Positions 7,082 to 15,628 of a stretch of 64,000 bases of DNA are shown one piece after another; positions within the stretch are counted from its first letter, which is position 1; every line of letters begins with the position of its first letter. The stretch covers positions 1 through 64,000 of the forward strand of contig PKRC01000010.1 in NCBI GenBank assembly GCA_017577715.1. Direction: 5' to 3'. A model generated the notes under the pieces. That model saw only the letters and a list, made by a program, of their open reading frames with translations. It was not told the DNA's origin and did not search any database. The position numbers and the translations under genes were made by a program. Source of the DNA: Clostridia bacterium (GTDB lineage: Bacteria > Bacillota > Clostridia > Caldicoprobacterales > Caldicoprobacteraceae).

Positions 7082-8755
7082 TCATTTGGCCAGTGCGCTT
7101 AAAAGCCCGGCCTGGTGCGACACTTTTGTAACTCCAGCATCATCTTCCCCTTTATACATGGCATGCTCTATGACCTGTTCAATCCTCTCCACAGGAACAA
7201 TAGATATGCTGTAGTTTTTGAAAGTTTCCTGCCAGTTCTCCATTGGAATTATCACCTTCTTTACTCCTGCTTGAACGGCCGCTTCTAGCTTAGCTGCGAT
7301 GCCTCCCACCGGCTTTACCGTTCCCAGGATGGATACCTCTCCCGTCATAGCCACCCTGCCATCAACAGGTTGTCCCGTTATGGCAGAATATATTGCCACC
7401 GCCATGACAATGCCCGCTGAAGGACCATCCACAGGGATACCACCGGGAAAATTGAGATGTATGTCATAATCACGAGGATTTACGCCCAGCCATCTCCTGA
7501 CAGCTGTCAGCACGTTCTCCACCGAATCCCTGGCGGTGCTCTTCCTGCGCATCCGCTTGCTCTCAGAACCCATCTCCTCTTCATCGATTATGCCTGTCAC
7601 CGTAACCACGCCTTTCCCCTTCCCGGTCGGCATGGCCGATGCCTCTACTTCCATGATAGTTCCCAGATGGGCGCCATAAACTGCCAGCCCATTCACACAT
7701 CCCACCATGGGCATGCCCTGTACCTTCTTCTCGGGCCTCGGGCTGTAGTGCCCGCTGTTTATCACCCATTCTATATCCTCTACGGTAATGTCGGTCCTTC
7801 CCTCAGTCAGAGCAAGGCCTCCCGCCAGCTGTACCATATTGACCGCTTCCCTGCCATTGGCAGCATACTTGCCCACCAGCTCAACCGCCCGTTCGGCAAT
7901 GGAGAATCCACCCTTCTTAGCCGCATTCCTGGCTATTTGCATGATCTCATCGGGCCTCAACTCTCTGAAAAATATCTCCAGGCATCGAGACCTTATGGCT
8001 GCCGGTATCTCGCTAGGGCTTCTGGTGGTTGCCCCAATTAGGCGAAAATCGGCCGGCAAGCCCTTCTGAAATATCTCATGGATGTGGCGAGGAATATTGG
8101 TGTCATAGGCGTTGTAATAGGCGCTCTCAAAAAATACCTTTCTGTCCTCCAGAACCTTAAGCAGCTTGTTCATCTGTATGGGGTGAAGCTCACCGATTTC
8201 GTCCAGGAAAAGAACGCCTCCATGGGCTTTGGTGACGGCCCCCGGTTTGGGTTGCGGAATGCCGGCAATGCCCAGAGGGCCTGCCCCTTGGTATATTGGA
8301 TCGTGAACCGAACCTATGAGGGGATCGGCTATGCTGCGCTCATCAAAGCGTATGGAAGTAGCATCCATCTCAATGAACTTAGCATCCGGGCGAAAGGGTG
8401 ACATGGGATTTTTCTTTGCCTCTTCCAGTACCAGCCGCGCGGCACAGGTCTTTCCCACGCCGGGAGGGCCATAAATTATGACATGCTGGGGATTGGGCCC
8501 GCACAGCGCAGCCTTGAGAGCCTTTATTCCTTCTTCCTGCCCTATTATTTCTTCGAAGCTGGTAGGACGGGTCTTTTCAGATAAGGGCTCGGTCAAAGAA
8601 ATTTCGCGAAGCCTCTGAAGGTTTTCAAGCTCTTTTTTCGACTCCTTCTCCACTGCAATCTTATTTCCCTGCTGACTTCTAAGCAGGTTCAAAAAATACA
8701 GCCCTATAATTATGGCAAAAAAGAGCTGTATTATGATCACAACGTTCCCGAGCAA
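7082..8755 (-). CDS. lonB: LonB-type membrane-anchored ATP-dependent protease
   Basis: Protein of 557 aa with an N-terminal membrane anchor (residues ~4-25), then an AAA+ module (Walker A GPPGVGKTC, Walker B GVLFLDEIGEL) and a Lon protease domain with dyad Ser446 (VDGPSAG) and Lys489. It lacks the N-terminal LON domain of classical Lon. Size and layout match LonB of Bacillus, which acts in the forespore during sporulation; that role here is inferred. Translation starts at a TTG 8 nt after AAGGGGG. It lies between clpX and lon on the same strand, a common clostridial and bacillar order, and has its own terminator. Confidence 0.93.
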   Translation of the reverse strand: MLGNVVIIIQLFFAIIIGLYFLNLLRSQQGNKIAVEKESKKELENLQRLREISLTEPLSEKTRPTSFEEIIGQEEGIKALKAALCGPNPQHVIIYGPPGVGKTCAARLVLEEAKKNPMSPFRPDAKFIEMDATSIRFDERSIADPLIGSVHDPIYQGAGPLGIAGIPQPKPGAVTKAHGGVLFLDEIGELHPIQMNKLLKVLEDRKVFFESAYYNAYDTNIPRHIHEIFQKGLPADFRLIGATTRSPSEIPAAIRSRCLEIFFRELRPDEIMQIARNAAKKGGFSIAERAVELVGKYAANGREAVNMVQLAGGLALTEGRTDITVEDIEWVINSGHYSPRPEKKVQGMPMVGCVNGLAVYGAHLGTIMEVEASAMPTGKGKGVVTVTGIIDEEEMGSESKRMRRKSTARDSVENVLTAVRRWLGVNPRDYDIHLNFPGGIPVDGPSAGIVMAVAIYSAITGQPVDGRVAMTGEVSILGTVKPVGGIAAKLEAAVQAGVKKVIIPMENWQETFKNYSISIVPVERIEQVIEHAMYKGEDDAGVTKVSHQAGLLSALAK

Positions 8756-8984
8756 GTGGTATTCCCCCTTCCTAAAGCCTGACCATGAACTAAAAAGTAA
8801 CAGCCTGTTTTTAGGTGTTCTTCAGGATAGTATATGTAACCAGAAAATTTTTATCCAATTTTGACATTCTTGCTAGCCTGTTGAAAGCGTTGGCCTTATA
8901 AGAAGGGCTATAAAAAGCTTAATTCTCAATTTTTTAACAGGCTTTCTATATATCCCTTTTGCTATTGCCCATGGCGTATTCAGC

Positions 8985-9022
8985 AATAAAAAAGGGAGCG
9001 ATGTACTCGCTCCCTTTTTGAG
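8985..9022 (-). terminator. Intrinsic terminator of the tig-clpP-clpX operon
   Basis: A 12-13 bp stem (AAAAAGGGAGCGA and complement) with a four-base loop gives a T-run on the minus strand, 20 nt after the clpX stop. The arm also has a T-run on the plus strand. Confidence 0.88.
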
Positions 9023-9041
9023 TCTACACTTCTTGCAACGA

Positions 9042-10337
9042 TCACGATACCGATTCACGCTTCTCCTTTTGCTTTTTAAAGCCTTTTCGCGCCCTCTGTC
9101 CTTCTGAAATTATTATTATGGGCTCGCTTTTCTTCAGCACCACATCTTTGGTTATTATACACTTCTCGATATCCTCCCGCGAGGGGATCTCAAACATTAC
9201 ATCCAACATCAATTCCTCCATTATGGCCCTCAGGCCACGAGCTCCTGTCTTGCGCTCCAACGCCTGCCTGGCAATCAACCGCAGGGCTTCATCTTCAAAT
9301 TCCAGCGTTACGCCATCCATCTCAAACAGCTTTTGATACTGTTTGACCAGCGCATTCTTGGGCTCCTTCAAAATTTTCACCAGCGCCTCCTCATCCAAAG
9401 CGTGGAGGGTAACGATGATGGGGAGACGCCCCACAAACTCGGGAATTAAGCCGAACTTCAACAGGTCCTCCGGCATTATGTGCGTCAAAAGCTCGCTTGG
9501 ATCGCTGTTGACCTTGCTCCGGATTTCTGCTCCAAACCCCAACGAACTCTTCCCTATGCGGTTCTGTATGATCTTCTCTATGCCTTCAAAAGCACCACCG
9601 CATATGAAGAGGATGTTGGTAGTGTCTATTTGTATGAACTCCTGATGCGGGTGCTTGCGTCCGCCCTGGGGCGGAACGTTGGCAACGGTCCCTTCCAGTA
9701 TCTTGAGCAAAGCCTGCTGTACGCCTTCGCCGGATACATCTCGAGTTATGGAAGGGTTCTCGGATTTCCTGGCTATCTTGTCTACCTCATCTATATACAC
9801 TATACCCTTCTCGGCCCTTTCGATGTCATAATCTGCAGCTTGAATGAGCCTCAACAGGATATTCTCCACATCCTCGCCCACGTATCCCGCTTCAGTCAGG
9901 GTAGTAGCATCGGCTATGGTAAATGGAACATTGAGTATCTTGGCCAGCGTCTGAGCAAGGAGGGTCTTGCCGGAGCCCGTTGGGCCCAACATCAAGATGT
10001 TGCTCTTTTGCAGCTCAACGCCATCCCTTTTCGAGTCGCTGTTAATGCGCTTGTAATGGTTATATACAGCCACTGACAATATCTTTTTAGCTCTATCTTG
10101 ACCTATGACATACTGGTTGAGAGTGGAGTATATCTCCTGCGGCTTTGGGATGTCGTGCATATCAAAGCTGGATGACTCCTCAAACTCTTCCTCTATGATT
10201 TCCTGGCACAGCTCTATGCACTCATCACAGATATAGACCCCTGGTCCGGCTACCAACCGCCGCACCTGATCCTGGGTCTTGCCGCAGAAAGAACACTTTA
10301 GTTGCTTTCTATCATCATATCTTGCCAATTCATTCAC
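9042..10337 (-). CDS. clpX: ClpX, ATPase and substrate-recognition subunit of ClpXP
   Basis: AAA+ unfoldase of 431 aa that feeds substrates into the ClpP chamber in the cytosol. The N-terminal zinc-binding domain has Cys15, Cys18, Cys37 and Cys40. Walker A is GPTGSGKT at residues 118-125, Walker B is GIVYIDEVDK, and the ClpP-docking loop contains IGF-type residues (GKSSLGFGAE). The C-terminal small AAA domain is intact. The start is ATG with GAGGTG close upstream. It follows clpP by 11 bp and ends the tig-clpP-clpX operon. Confidence 0.98.
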   Translation of the reverse strand: MNELARYDDRKQLKCSFCGKTQDQVRRLVAGPGVYICDECIELCQEIIEEEFEESSSFDMHDIPKPQEIYSTLNQYVIGQDRAKKILSVAVYNHYKRINSDSKRDGVELQKSNILMLGPTGSGKTLLAQTLAKILNVPFTIADATTLTEAGYVGEDVENILLRLIQAADYDIERAEKGIVYIDEVDKIARKSENPSITRDVSGEGVQQALLKILEGTVANVPPQGGRKHPHQEFIQIDTTNILFICGGAFEGIEKIIQNRIGKSSLGFGAEIRSKVNSDPSELLTHIMPEDLLKFGLIPEFVGRLPIIVTLHALDEEALVKILKEPKNALVKQYQKLFEMDGVTLEFEDEALRLIARQALERKTGARGLRAIMEELMLDVMFEIPSREDIEKCIITKDVVLKKSEPIIIISEGQRARKGFKKQKEKRESVS

Positions 10338-10348
10338 CTCTTAAAACA

Positions 10349-10933
10349 CTATTTACGCGATACGATGACTTCATCCACGATACCGTACTCTTTAGCCTCA
10401 TAGGCAGACATAAAGAAGTCTCTATCGGTGTCCCTCTCTATCTTTTCGAGGGGTTGACCTGTTCTCTCTGCTAAAATCTCATTGAGGCGCCTCTTGATCT
10501 TGAGGATCTGCTCAGCATGTATCTTTATGTCGGATGCAGATCCCCGTGCCCCACCTATGGGTTGATGGATCATGATCTCGCTATTGGGCAGAGCGTACCT
10601 CTTACCCTTGGTACCGGCCGCCAGCAAGAAAGCGCCCATGGATGCAGCCATTCCAATACAGATGGTGGATACATCGCATTTGATATACTGAATGGTATCG
10701 TAAATGGCCAATCCAGCGGTCACAGAGCCGCCAGGACTGTTGATGTAAAGCTGTATATCCTTGTCGGGGTCTTTGGCTTCCAGATAAAGCAACTGAGCCA
10801 CCACCAAATCGGCGGTTTCATCGTATATCTCCCCGCCAAGGAATATGATTCTATCCTCCAAAAGCCGCGAATATATGTCATATGCGCGTTCACCACGGCT
10901 GGTTTGCTCGACCACCATAGGGATCAGGCTCAT
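10349..10933 (-). CDS. clpP: ClpP, proteolytic subunit of Clp protease
   Basis: Serine protease of 194 aa that forms the tetradecameric degradation chamber for ClpX and other Clp ATPases. The canonical triad is present at Ser98 (GMAASMGA), His123 (MIHQP) and Asp172 (DTDRDFFM). Length is typical and there is no frameshift. A strong AGGAGGAGAT site precedes the ATG. It is co-transcribed between tig (37-bp gap) and clpX (11-bp gap). Confidence 0.98.
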   Translation of the reverse strand: MSLIPMVVEQTSRGERAYDIYSRLLEDRIIFLGGEIYDETADLVVAQLLYLEAKDPDKDIQLYINSPGGSVTAGLAIYDTIQYIKCDVSTICIGMAASMGAFLLAAGTKGKRYALPNSEIMIHQPIGGARGSASDIKIHAEQILKIKRRLNEILAERTGQPLEKIERDTDRDFFMSAYEAKEYGIVDEVIVSRK

Positions 10934-10970
10934 ACTATCATCTCCTCCTCAATCAATCATAACCTTAAAC

Positions 10971-12362
10971 TTACTCAGCAGCCGTATCCTCCGCTGGGCG
11001 CTGATCTGCGCCCTCGTCTGCATGCTCAACCCTATCCTCTGTTTGCTGCTTATTCTGCTCTGACTGCTGTGCCTTATCCACTATAATGGCGTTATCCATC
11101 AGGAAATCAACGATCTTTCTTGTGAGCAACTCGTGCTTCCTTCTTTCCAGGCTTTCAGCATAGCGCTTTCTAGCTTCGTCTACCGTTATGTTGAATTGAC
11201 CTGCCAGCTCCTCCAGCTCCTTATCCAGGTCTTCCTGGGTAACCTCGATGCCTTCCGCCTTTGCTACCTTCTCGAGCACTAAAGCAGTTTTCACTCTAGT
11301 ATATGCCTCTTGCCTATATTGTGCCCTCAAATCCTCCATGGATGTGCCGGTAAGCTCTAAATACCGCTCAAGGGTCAGGCCCCGATAATACAGCCCCAAC
11401 TCAAAGTTGCTAAGCATAGCATCAATTTCTCGCTCCACCATAACATCAGGGATATCAACCTTGGCTCCTTCAACTACCTGCGATAAAAGTTGCTCCTCCA
11501 TCTGTGCGCGCGCCTGATTTTTGGCTGCCCTTTCAAGGTCCTCTCTCAGATGGGCCTTGTACTCCTCAAAGGTTTCGAACTCGCTCACGTCCTTGGCGAA
11601 CTCGTCATCCAGCTCAGGCAGCTCCTTCTCCTTTATGTCGTGAACCTTAATCTTGAACACGGCCTCTTTGCCCCTTAATTCTTCGACCCTATAATCTTCC
11701 GGAAAAGTCACCTTTATCTCCTTTTCGTCACCGGCATTAAGGCCCACCAGCTGTTCCTCGAAGCCCGGGATAAAAGTCTTGGAGCCTACCTCAAGGGCAT
11801 AATTCCGAGCGCTGCCGTCCTTTATAGGCTGACCGTCTACAAAGCCCTCATAGTCTAGGGTGACTAAGTCGCCTTCCTTTATAGGCCTACCCTCTACAGC
11901 CACCCACCTGGCATACCTTTCCTGTATCCGTTTTAAGGCATCCTCTACATCTTTATCCGTAACATTATACTCCACTTTTTCCACTTCTATTCCTTTATAC
12001 TGTCCCAGCTCTACCTCGGGCTTCACAACTACGCTGGCGGTAAACACCAGGTCCTTACCGCTGCCAATCTGCTCGATCTCCTCCACTGTTGGGTAGTCAA
12101 CGGGCTCAAGGCCGTTGTCTTCAACTGCCTTCCAGTAAACCTCCTGGAATATCTCATTGAAGGCATCCTCGTAGAAAACGCCCTCGCCGTAATACCTTTC
12201 TATTAGCTTTCTAGGCGCTTTCCCCTTTCTGAAGCCTGGAATTTGAAACTTACCCTTATTTTTCATGTAGGATTTATTCAGCGCCTTTTCAAAATCCTGA
12301 GCATCGACCTCAAATTTTAATTTTACCTTATTGTTTTCTATCTTTTCAGCTGTGGCTTTCAC
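10971..12362 (-). CDS. tig: Trigger factor, ribosome-associated chaperone
   Basis: Peptidyl-prolyl isomerase and chaperone that binds nascent chains at the ribosome exit. The N-terminal domain carries the ribosome-binding signature GFRKGKAPR, residues ~160-245 form the FKBP-type domain, and the helical arms follow. The tail after ~430 is Gln/Glu/Asp-rich and probably disordered. The best start is a GTG 9 nt after AAAGGAGG; a TTG two codons earlier lies too close to that site. This gives 463 aa. First gene of tig-clpP-clpX, with a strong promoter upstream. Confidence 0.95.
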   Translation of the reverse strand: MKATAEKIENNKVKLKFEVDAQDFEKALNKSYMKNKGKFQIPGFRKGKAPRKLIERYYGEGVFYEDAFNEIFQEVYWKAVEDNGLEPVDYPTVEEIEQIGSGKDLVFTASVVVKPEVELGQYKGIEVEKVEYNVTDKDVEDALKRIQERYARWVAVEGRPIKEGDLVTLDYEGFVDGQPIKDGSARNYALEVGSKTFIPGFEEQLVGLNAGDEKEIKVTFPEDYRVEELRGKEAVFKIKVHDIKEKELPELDDEFAKDVSEFETFEEYKAHLREDLERAAKNQARAQMEEQLLSQVVEGAKVDIPDVMVEREIDAMLSNFELGLYYRGLTLERYLELTGTSMEDLRAQYRQEAYTRVKTALVLEKVAKAEGIEVTQEDLDKELEELAGQFNITVDEARKRYAESLERRKHELLTRKIVDFLMDNAIIVDKAQQSEQNKQQTEDRVEHADEGADQRPAEDTAAE

Positions 12363-12409
12363 CCGCAAGATCCTCCTTTGTTAAAACTGCTCTTTCCACA
12401 AACATTTTA

Positions 12410-12438
12410 ATTATAGCATAAACTGTAGACAAGTCCAA
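12410..12438 (-). promoter_or_regulatory. Predicted promoter of tig-clpP-clpX
   Basis: On the minus strand, a perfect TATAAT with an extended TGC motif lies 17 nt from a weak -35 (TTGGAC), about 48 nt before the tig start. Confidence 0.55.
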
Positions 12439-12641
12439 TATTTTTTGATATTCTATTAAGCAGTAAATTACAGCATTTTTCATATTATAGTAACATAACA
12501 GCTGTTTCCATGCAATATCCAGCCGCTGAAATTTTTCGCCTATATTATAAACCATACTCCCTGCCACTAAACATAATTTGTCCGCAAGCCCACACAGGCT
12601 CAAGTTGTGTTCCATCAAAACAGGTTGAAAGGATGATGGTA

Positions 12642-13409
12642 ATGGAAAATCTGCTTAAGGATAAAAACATCCTGATAATGGGTGTGGCCAATAAATGGAG
12701 CATCGCATGGGGTATAGCGCAATCATGCCTCAAAGCAGGGGCCAATTTGATATTTACATATCAGGGAGAGCGCACGCGGGATGCGGTACAGGAACTGGTA
12801 TCTGACATCCCGGGGGCTTTACTGTATCCTTGCGATGTGACCAGCGATCAAGAAATAGTAGACCTGTTTGACAGCATCAAAAGGGATGTTGGAGTGCTGC
12901 ATGGCGTAGTGCACAGCTTGGCTTTTGCGAAGAAAGAAGAGCTAGCTGGAGCCTATTACAACACCTCTCGAGAAGGATATCTATTAGCTCAAAACATAAG
13001 TGCCTATTCGCTGATAGCAGTAGCAAGGCACGCCCTGCCCCTCATGCCCCAAGGTGGCAGCATTGTGACGTTAACATACATTGGCAGTGAAAGGGCAGTG
13101 CCTAATTACAACGTCATGGGAGCAGCTAAAGCGGCGCTGGAATGCTCGGTAAGATATCTGGCAGCAGACCTGGGACCGTATAACATCAGGGTAAACGCCA
13201 TATCTGCCGGACCCATAAAGACCATTGCCGCGAGGGGAATCAAAGATTTCAGCCAAATGCTCAAAACATACGAGGAAAAGGTACCATTGAGGCGAAATGT
13301 TGACCAGTCCGATGTGGGTGATGCTGCACTGTTTTTGCTCAGCCACCTGTCAAGGGGCATTACTGGAGAAGTCATACACGTGGATGCAGGATATCATATA
13401 CTGGCTTAA
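12642..13409 (+). CDS. fabI: Enoyl-ACP reductase FabI
   Basis: NADH-dependent trans-2-enoyl-ACP reductase, last step of each fatty-acid elongation cycle. The SDR fold has an N-terminal nucleotide-binding segment (GVANKWSIAWGIA), TYQGER, and catalytic Tyr146, Tyr156 and Lys163 in the FabI arrangement (YNVMGAAK). The length of 255 aa fits the family once the start is set at the ATG at 12642, 9 nt after GAAAGG; a longer in-frame extension of 44 codons is unlikely. It stands alone, with no other fab genes near. Its end overlaps the convergent ASKHA gene by 4 bp. Confidence 0.95.
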   Translation: MENLLKDKNILIMGVANKWSIAWGIAQSCLKAGANLIFTYQGERTRDAVQELVSDIPGALLYPCDVTSDQEIVDLFDSIKRDVGVLHGVVHSLAFAKKEELAGAYYNTSREGYLLAQNISAYSLIAVARHALPLMPQGGSIVTLTYIGSERAVPNYNVMGAAKAALECSVRYLAADLGPYNIRVNAISAGPIKTIAARGIKDFSQMLKTYEEKVPLRRNVDQSDVGDAALFLLSHLSRGITGEVIHVDAGYHILA

Positions 13410-15286
13410 AATGGGAGAAAATCCACAAAGACGTTTTGGAAATCGGGGTGCGAGGAGAGTTCAACGTAGCGGGTCTTATTCCTTATACATTCAGCCATTT
13501 CCATGTATTCCTTGGACAAAAGCGCCATCTTGGCTCCTGCGCCAGCGGCATTGCCTATGGCAATTACCTTGCTTCTCAGCTGACTTGGTATAAGGCCTAT
13601 ATCGGCCGCATGATCATAATCGATGTAATTTCCGAATCCTCCTGCCAGATACACCTTTTGTATATCCTCATGCCGTACCCCCATCTCCTTCATCAAGATG
13701 TGGATGCCGCTTGCAATGGCCGCCTTGGCTAGCTGTACCTCCCGTACGTCCTTTTGACAGATGTATATATCGTCCAGCGCCCCTTCCTCTCTTGAAGCGA
13801 TGAGTAGGGCAGGTTTCCCATCCAGCTCGATGACCCTGCTGACAAGGGCGTCAGGCAGATCAGCCTTGACCTCCTGGGCACTTTTTATCCTGCCGGTAGT
13901 ATCCATAATGCCGGCTTTTATCATCTGCGCTACGACGTCCACAATCCCGGAACCGCATATGCCACGGGCCGGCTGGCCGCCTATTGTGTCATATTCTATT
14001 CCGTGTTTGGATATCCTCACCCTGCTTATGGCGCCCTTTACGCCTCCCATGCCGTAGCGAATATGAGCACCCTCAAAGGCAGGTCCAGCCGCCGTTGAAC
14101 AGGTTATGATTTCTTTACGGTTCCCCAGCGCAATCTCGCCGTTTGTGCCTATATCGATGAGCAGTGCCAGTTCATCCCTTTCAGCCATGCCAGATGCCAG
14201 TATATCAGCAATGGTGTCGGCGCCAACATATCCCGCCACCATGGGCAATATGGTTATTCTGCCAGAAGGGCACATGTCTATGCCCACCTGCCAGGGTTCA
14301 AGCTCAAAGGAGCGAGCTATGACCGGGATAAAGGGCGAAACCGCTATGTTCCTCACCGGCAACCCGGCAAACAGGTGCATCATGATGGTATTACCCACCA
14401 CCGTCATATGATAAATCATGTCTGAACGGATGGCCCACTTCTGACAGAAAGCTCTCAGCATGTTGTTTATCTCATCCCTCACCAACTTGCTCAAGAGAGC
14501 AAGCCCATCTTCGTTTTCCAGAGTAAAATCAGTACGGGTTATGACGTCGGCTCCATACTGGCGCTGGGGATTTATAGCCGAGTACACATCCAACTGCTGG
14601 CCAGTGGTCAGATCTATCAGAAATCCCACCATTGTGGTGGTGCCTATATCAACCGCCACCCCGTATTTGGTTTCGGAAGTATCTCCGCCCTCGACCGCAA
14701 TTATATCTTGATCGAAAAACACCGCCGTCACTTTAAAGTCGTGAGCCCTCAACGTTTCGGGCAAACCCCTGAGAGCGGCAGGACGAAGCCTCCCTGGAGC
14801 CCCAAGGACCTCCTCGATCCGATCAACATCGCTAGCCTGGTCGTCCAGCGATGGATTGGACAGTTCAACATATCGTTTGACCACCCTGGGATTTAAAACA
14901 ACGTCTCCTTTCCCTTCTACAAGAATGGCGGCATCCCTTTGAATTCCTTCCGGTACCTCGACAGCCAAATCCTCATTTATCTGTACCCTGCATGCCAGGC
15001 GGATACCTTCTTTTCGCTCAACGAACGAGAGATGCCCCGCCTCATCTGGGGAACATCGGCCTTTAGATATGTCTCCTTGGACTATCCTCACCTTACACTT
15101 GCCACAGAATCCCTTACCACCGCAAAGCGAATCCATATAGAATCCTTTTTCCTTCAATAGCCTGAACAGGCTATATCCTGACGGTACCGAATATTTCTCT
15201 ATACGGCTACCTTGCCTTATCTCCACCTGATACAATCCAAATGCTACCCCCTTTTGAATAAGCATGCTTGTGCCAATCGAGCTCAA
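13406..15286 (-). CDS. [2Fe-2S]-ASKHA corrinoid-activation (RACo-like, DUF4445) protein
   Basis: Protein of up to 626 aa. The N-terminal ferredoxin-like domain has cysteines at 55, 61, 64 and 78 (CGGKGFCGKC...C) for a [2Fe-2S] cluster. The C-terminal ASKHA domain has nucleotide-binding signatures (AVDIGTTTMVG, LLIDIGTNGE, YLAGGFGN). Known relatives use ATP to drive electron transfer that reactivates Co(II) corrinoid proteins to Co(I). I infer it services the corrinoid protein at 26905-27540. The start is uncertain: TTG at 15286, ATG at 15265, or TTG at 15235, which has an AAGGGGG site 11 nt upstream. Confidence 0.88.
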   Translation of the reverse strand: MSSIGTSMLIQKGVAFGLYQVEIRQGSRIEKYSVPSGYSLFRLLKEKGFYMDSLCGGKGFCGKCKVRIVQGDISKGRCSPDEAGHLSFVERKEGIRLACRVQINEDLAVEVPEGIQRDAAILVEGKGDVVLNPRVVKRYVELSNPSLDDQASDVDRIEEVLGAPGRLRPAALRGLPETLRAHDFKVTAVFFDQDIIAVEGGDTSETKYGVAVDIGTTTMVGFLIDLTTGQQLDVYSAINPQRQYGADVITRTDFTLENEDGLALLSKLVRDEINNMLRAFCQKWAIRSDMIYHMTVVGNTIMMHLFAGLPVRNIAVSPFIPVIARSFELEPWQVGIDMCPSGRITILPMVAGYVGADTIADILASGMAERDELALLIDIGTNGEIALGNRKEIITCSTAAGPAFEGAHIRYGMGGVKGAISRVRISKHGIEYDTIGGQPARGICGSGIVDVVAQMIKAGIMDTTGRIKSAQEVKADLPDALVSRVIELDGKPALLIASREEGALDDIYICQKDVREVQLAKAAIASGIHILMKEMGVRHEDIQKVYLAGGFGNYIDYDHAADIGLIPSQLRSKVIAIGNAAGAGAKMALLSKEYMEMAECIRNKTRYVELSSHPDFQNVFVDFLPF

Positions 15287-15628
15287 ATCTTCGTAAATAT
15301 CCCGTTCAAAGCGGATTTACCAGATATTATAACAGCAAATCATATCCCCTGTCTTTAAAAAATGTTGCCTTAAAGAGTAAAGAGCATAATTCTGTTTATT
15401 TGACATTACACCCACTAATTGTTAAAGCACAATTAAATGTCCCATCATGCCATCGAGGTTTTTAAAATTCATATAAAATCGCCCATAATAAAAAAACAGA
15501 AGAGATTAAAGGAACAAATATATGCTTGCAGTCTCTATAAAAAATTGTCTCCACACTTTTCTGAATATTTCCCAAATTTAGGCAGCCACAAAGATTGGAT
15601 ATAAATAAAGAGAATAAGCTGCTCATCC
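15287..15628. other. Intergenic region without recognised gene
   Basis: About 340 AT-rich bases between the ASKHA gene and the end of the GH2 gene. Only a small AATTG/CAATT inverted repeat is visible; no ORF with a ribosome site and no clear terminator was found. Confidence 0.5.

Noticed and set aside
8873..9058. 61-aa minus-strand ORF after clpX
   Set aside because: It runs through the clpX terminator hairpin, has no ribosome site and shows no family features.
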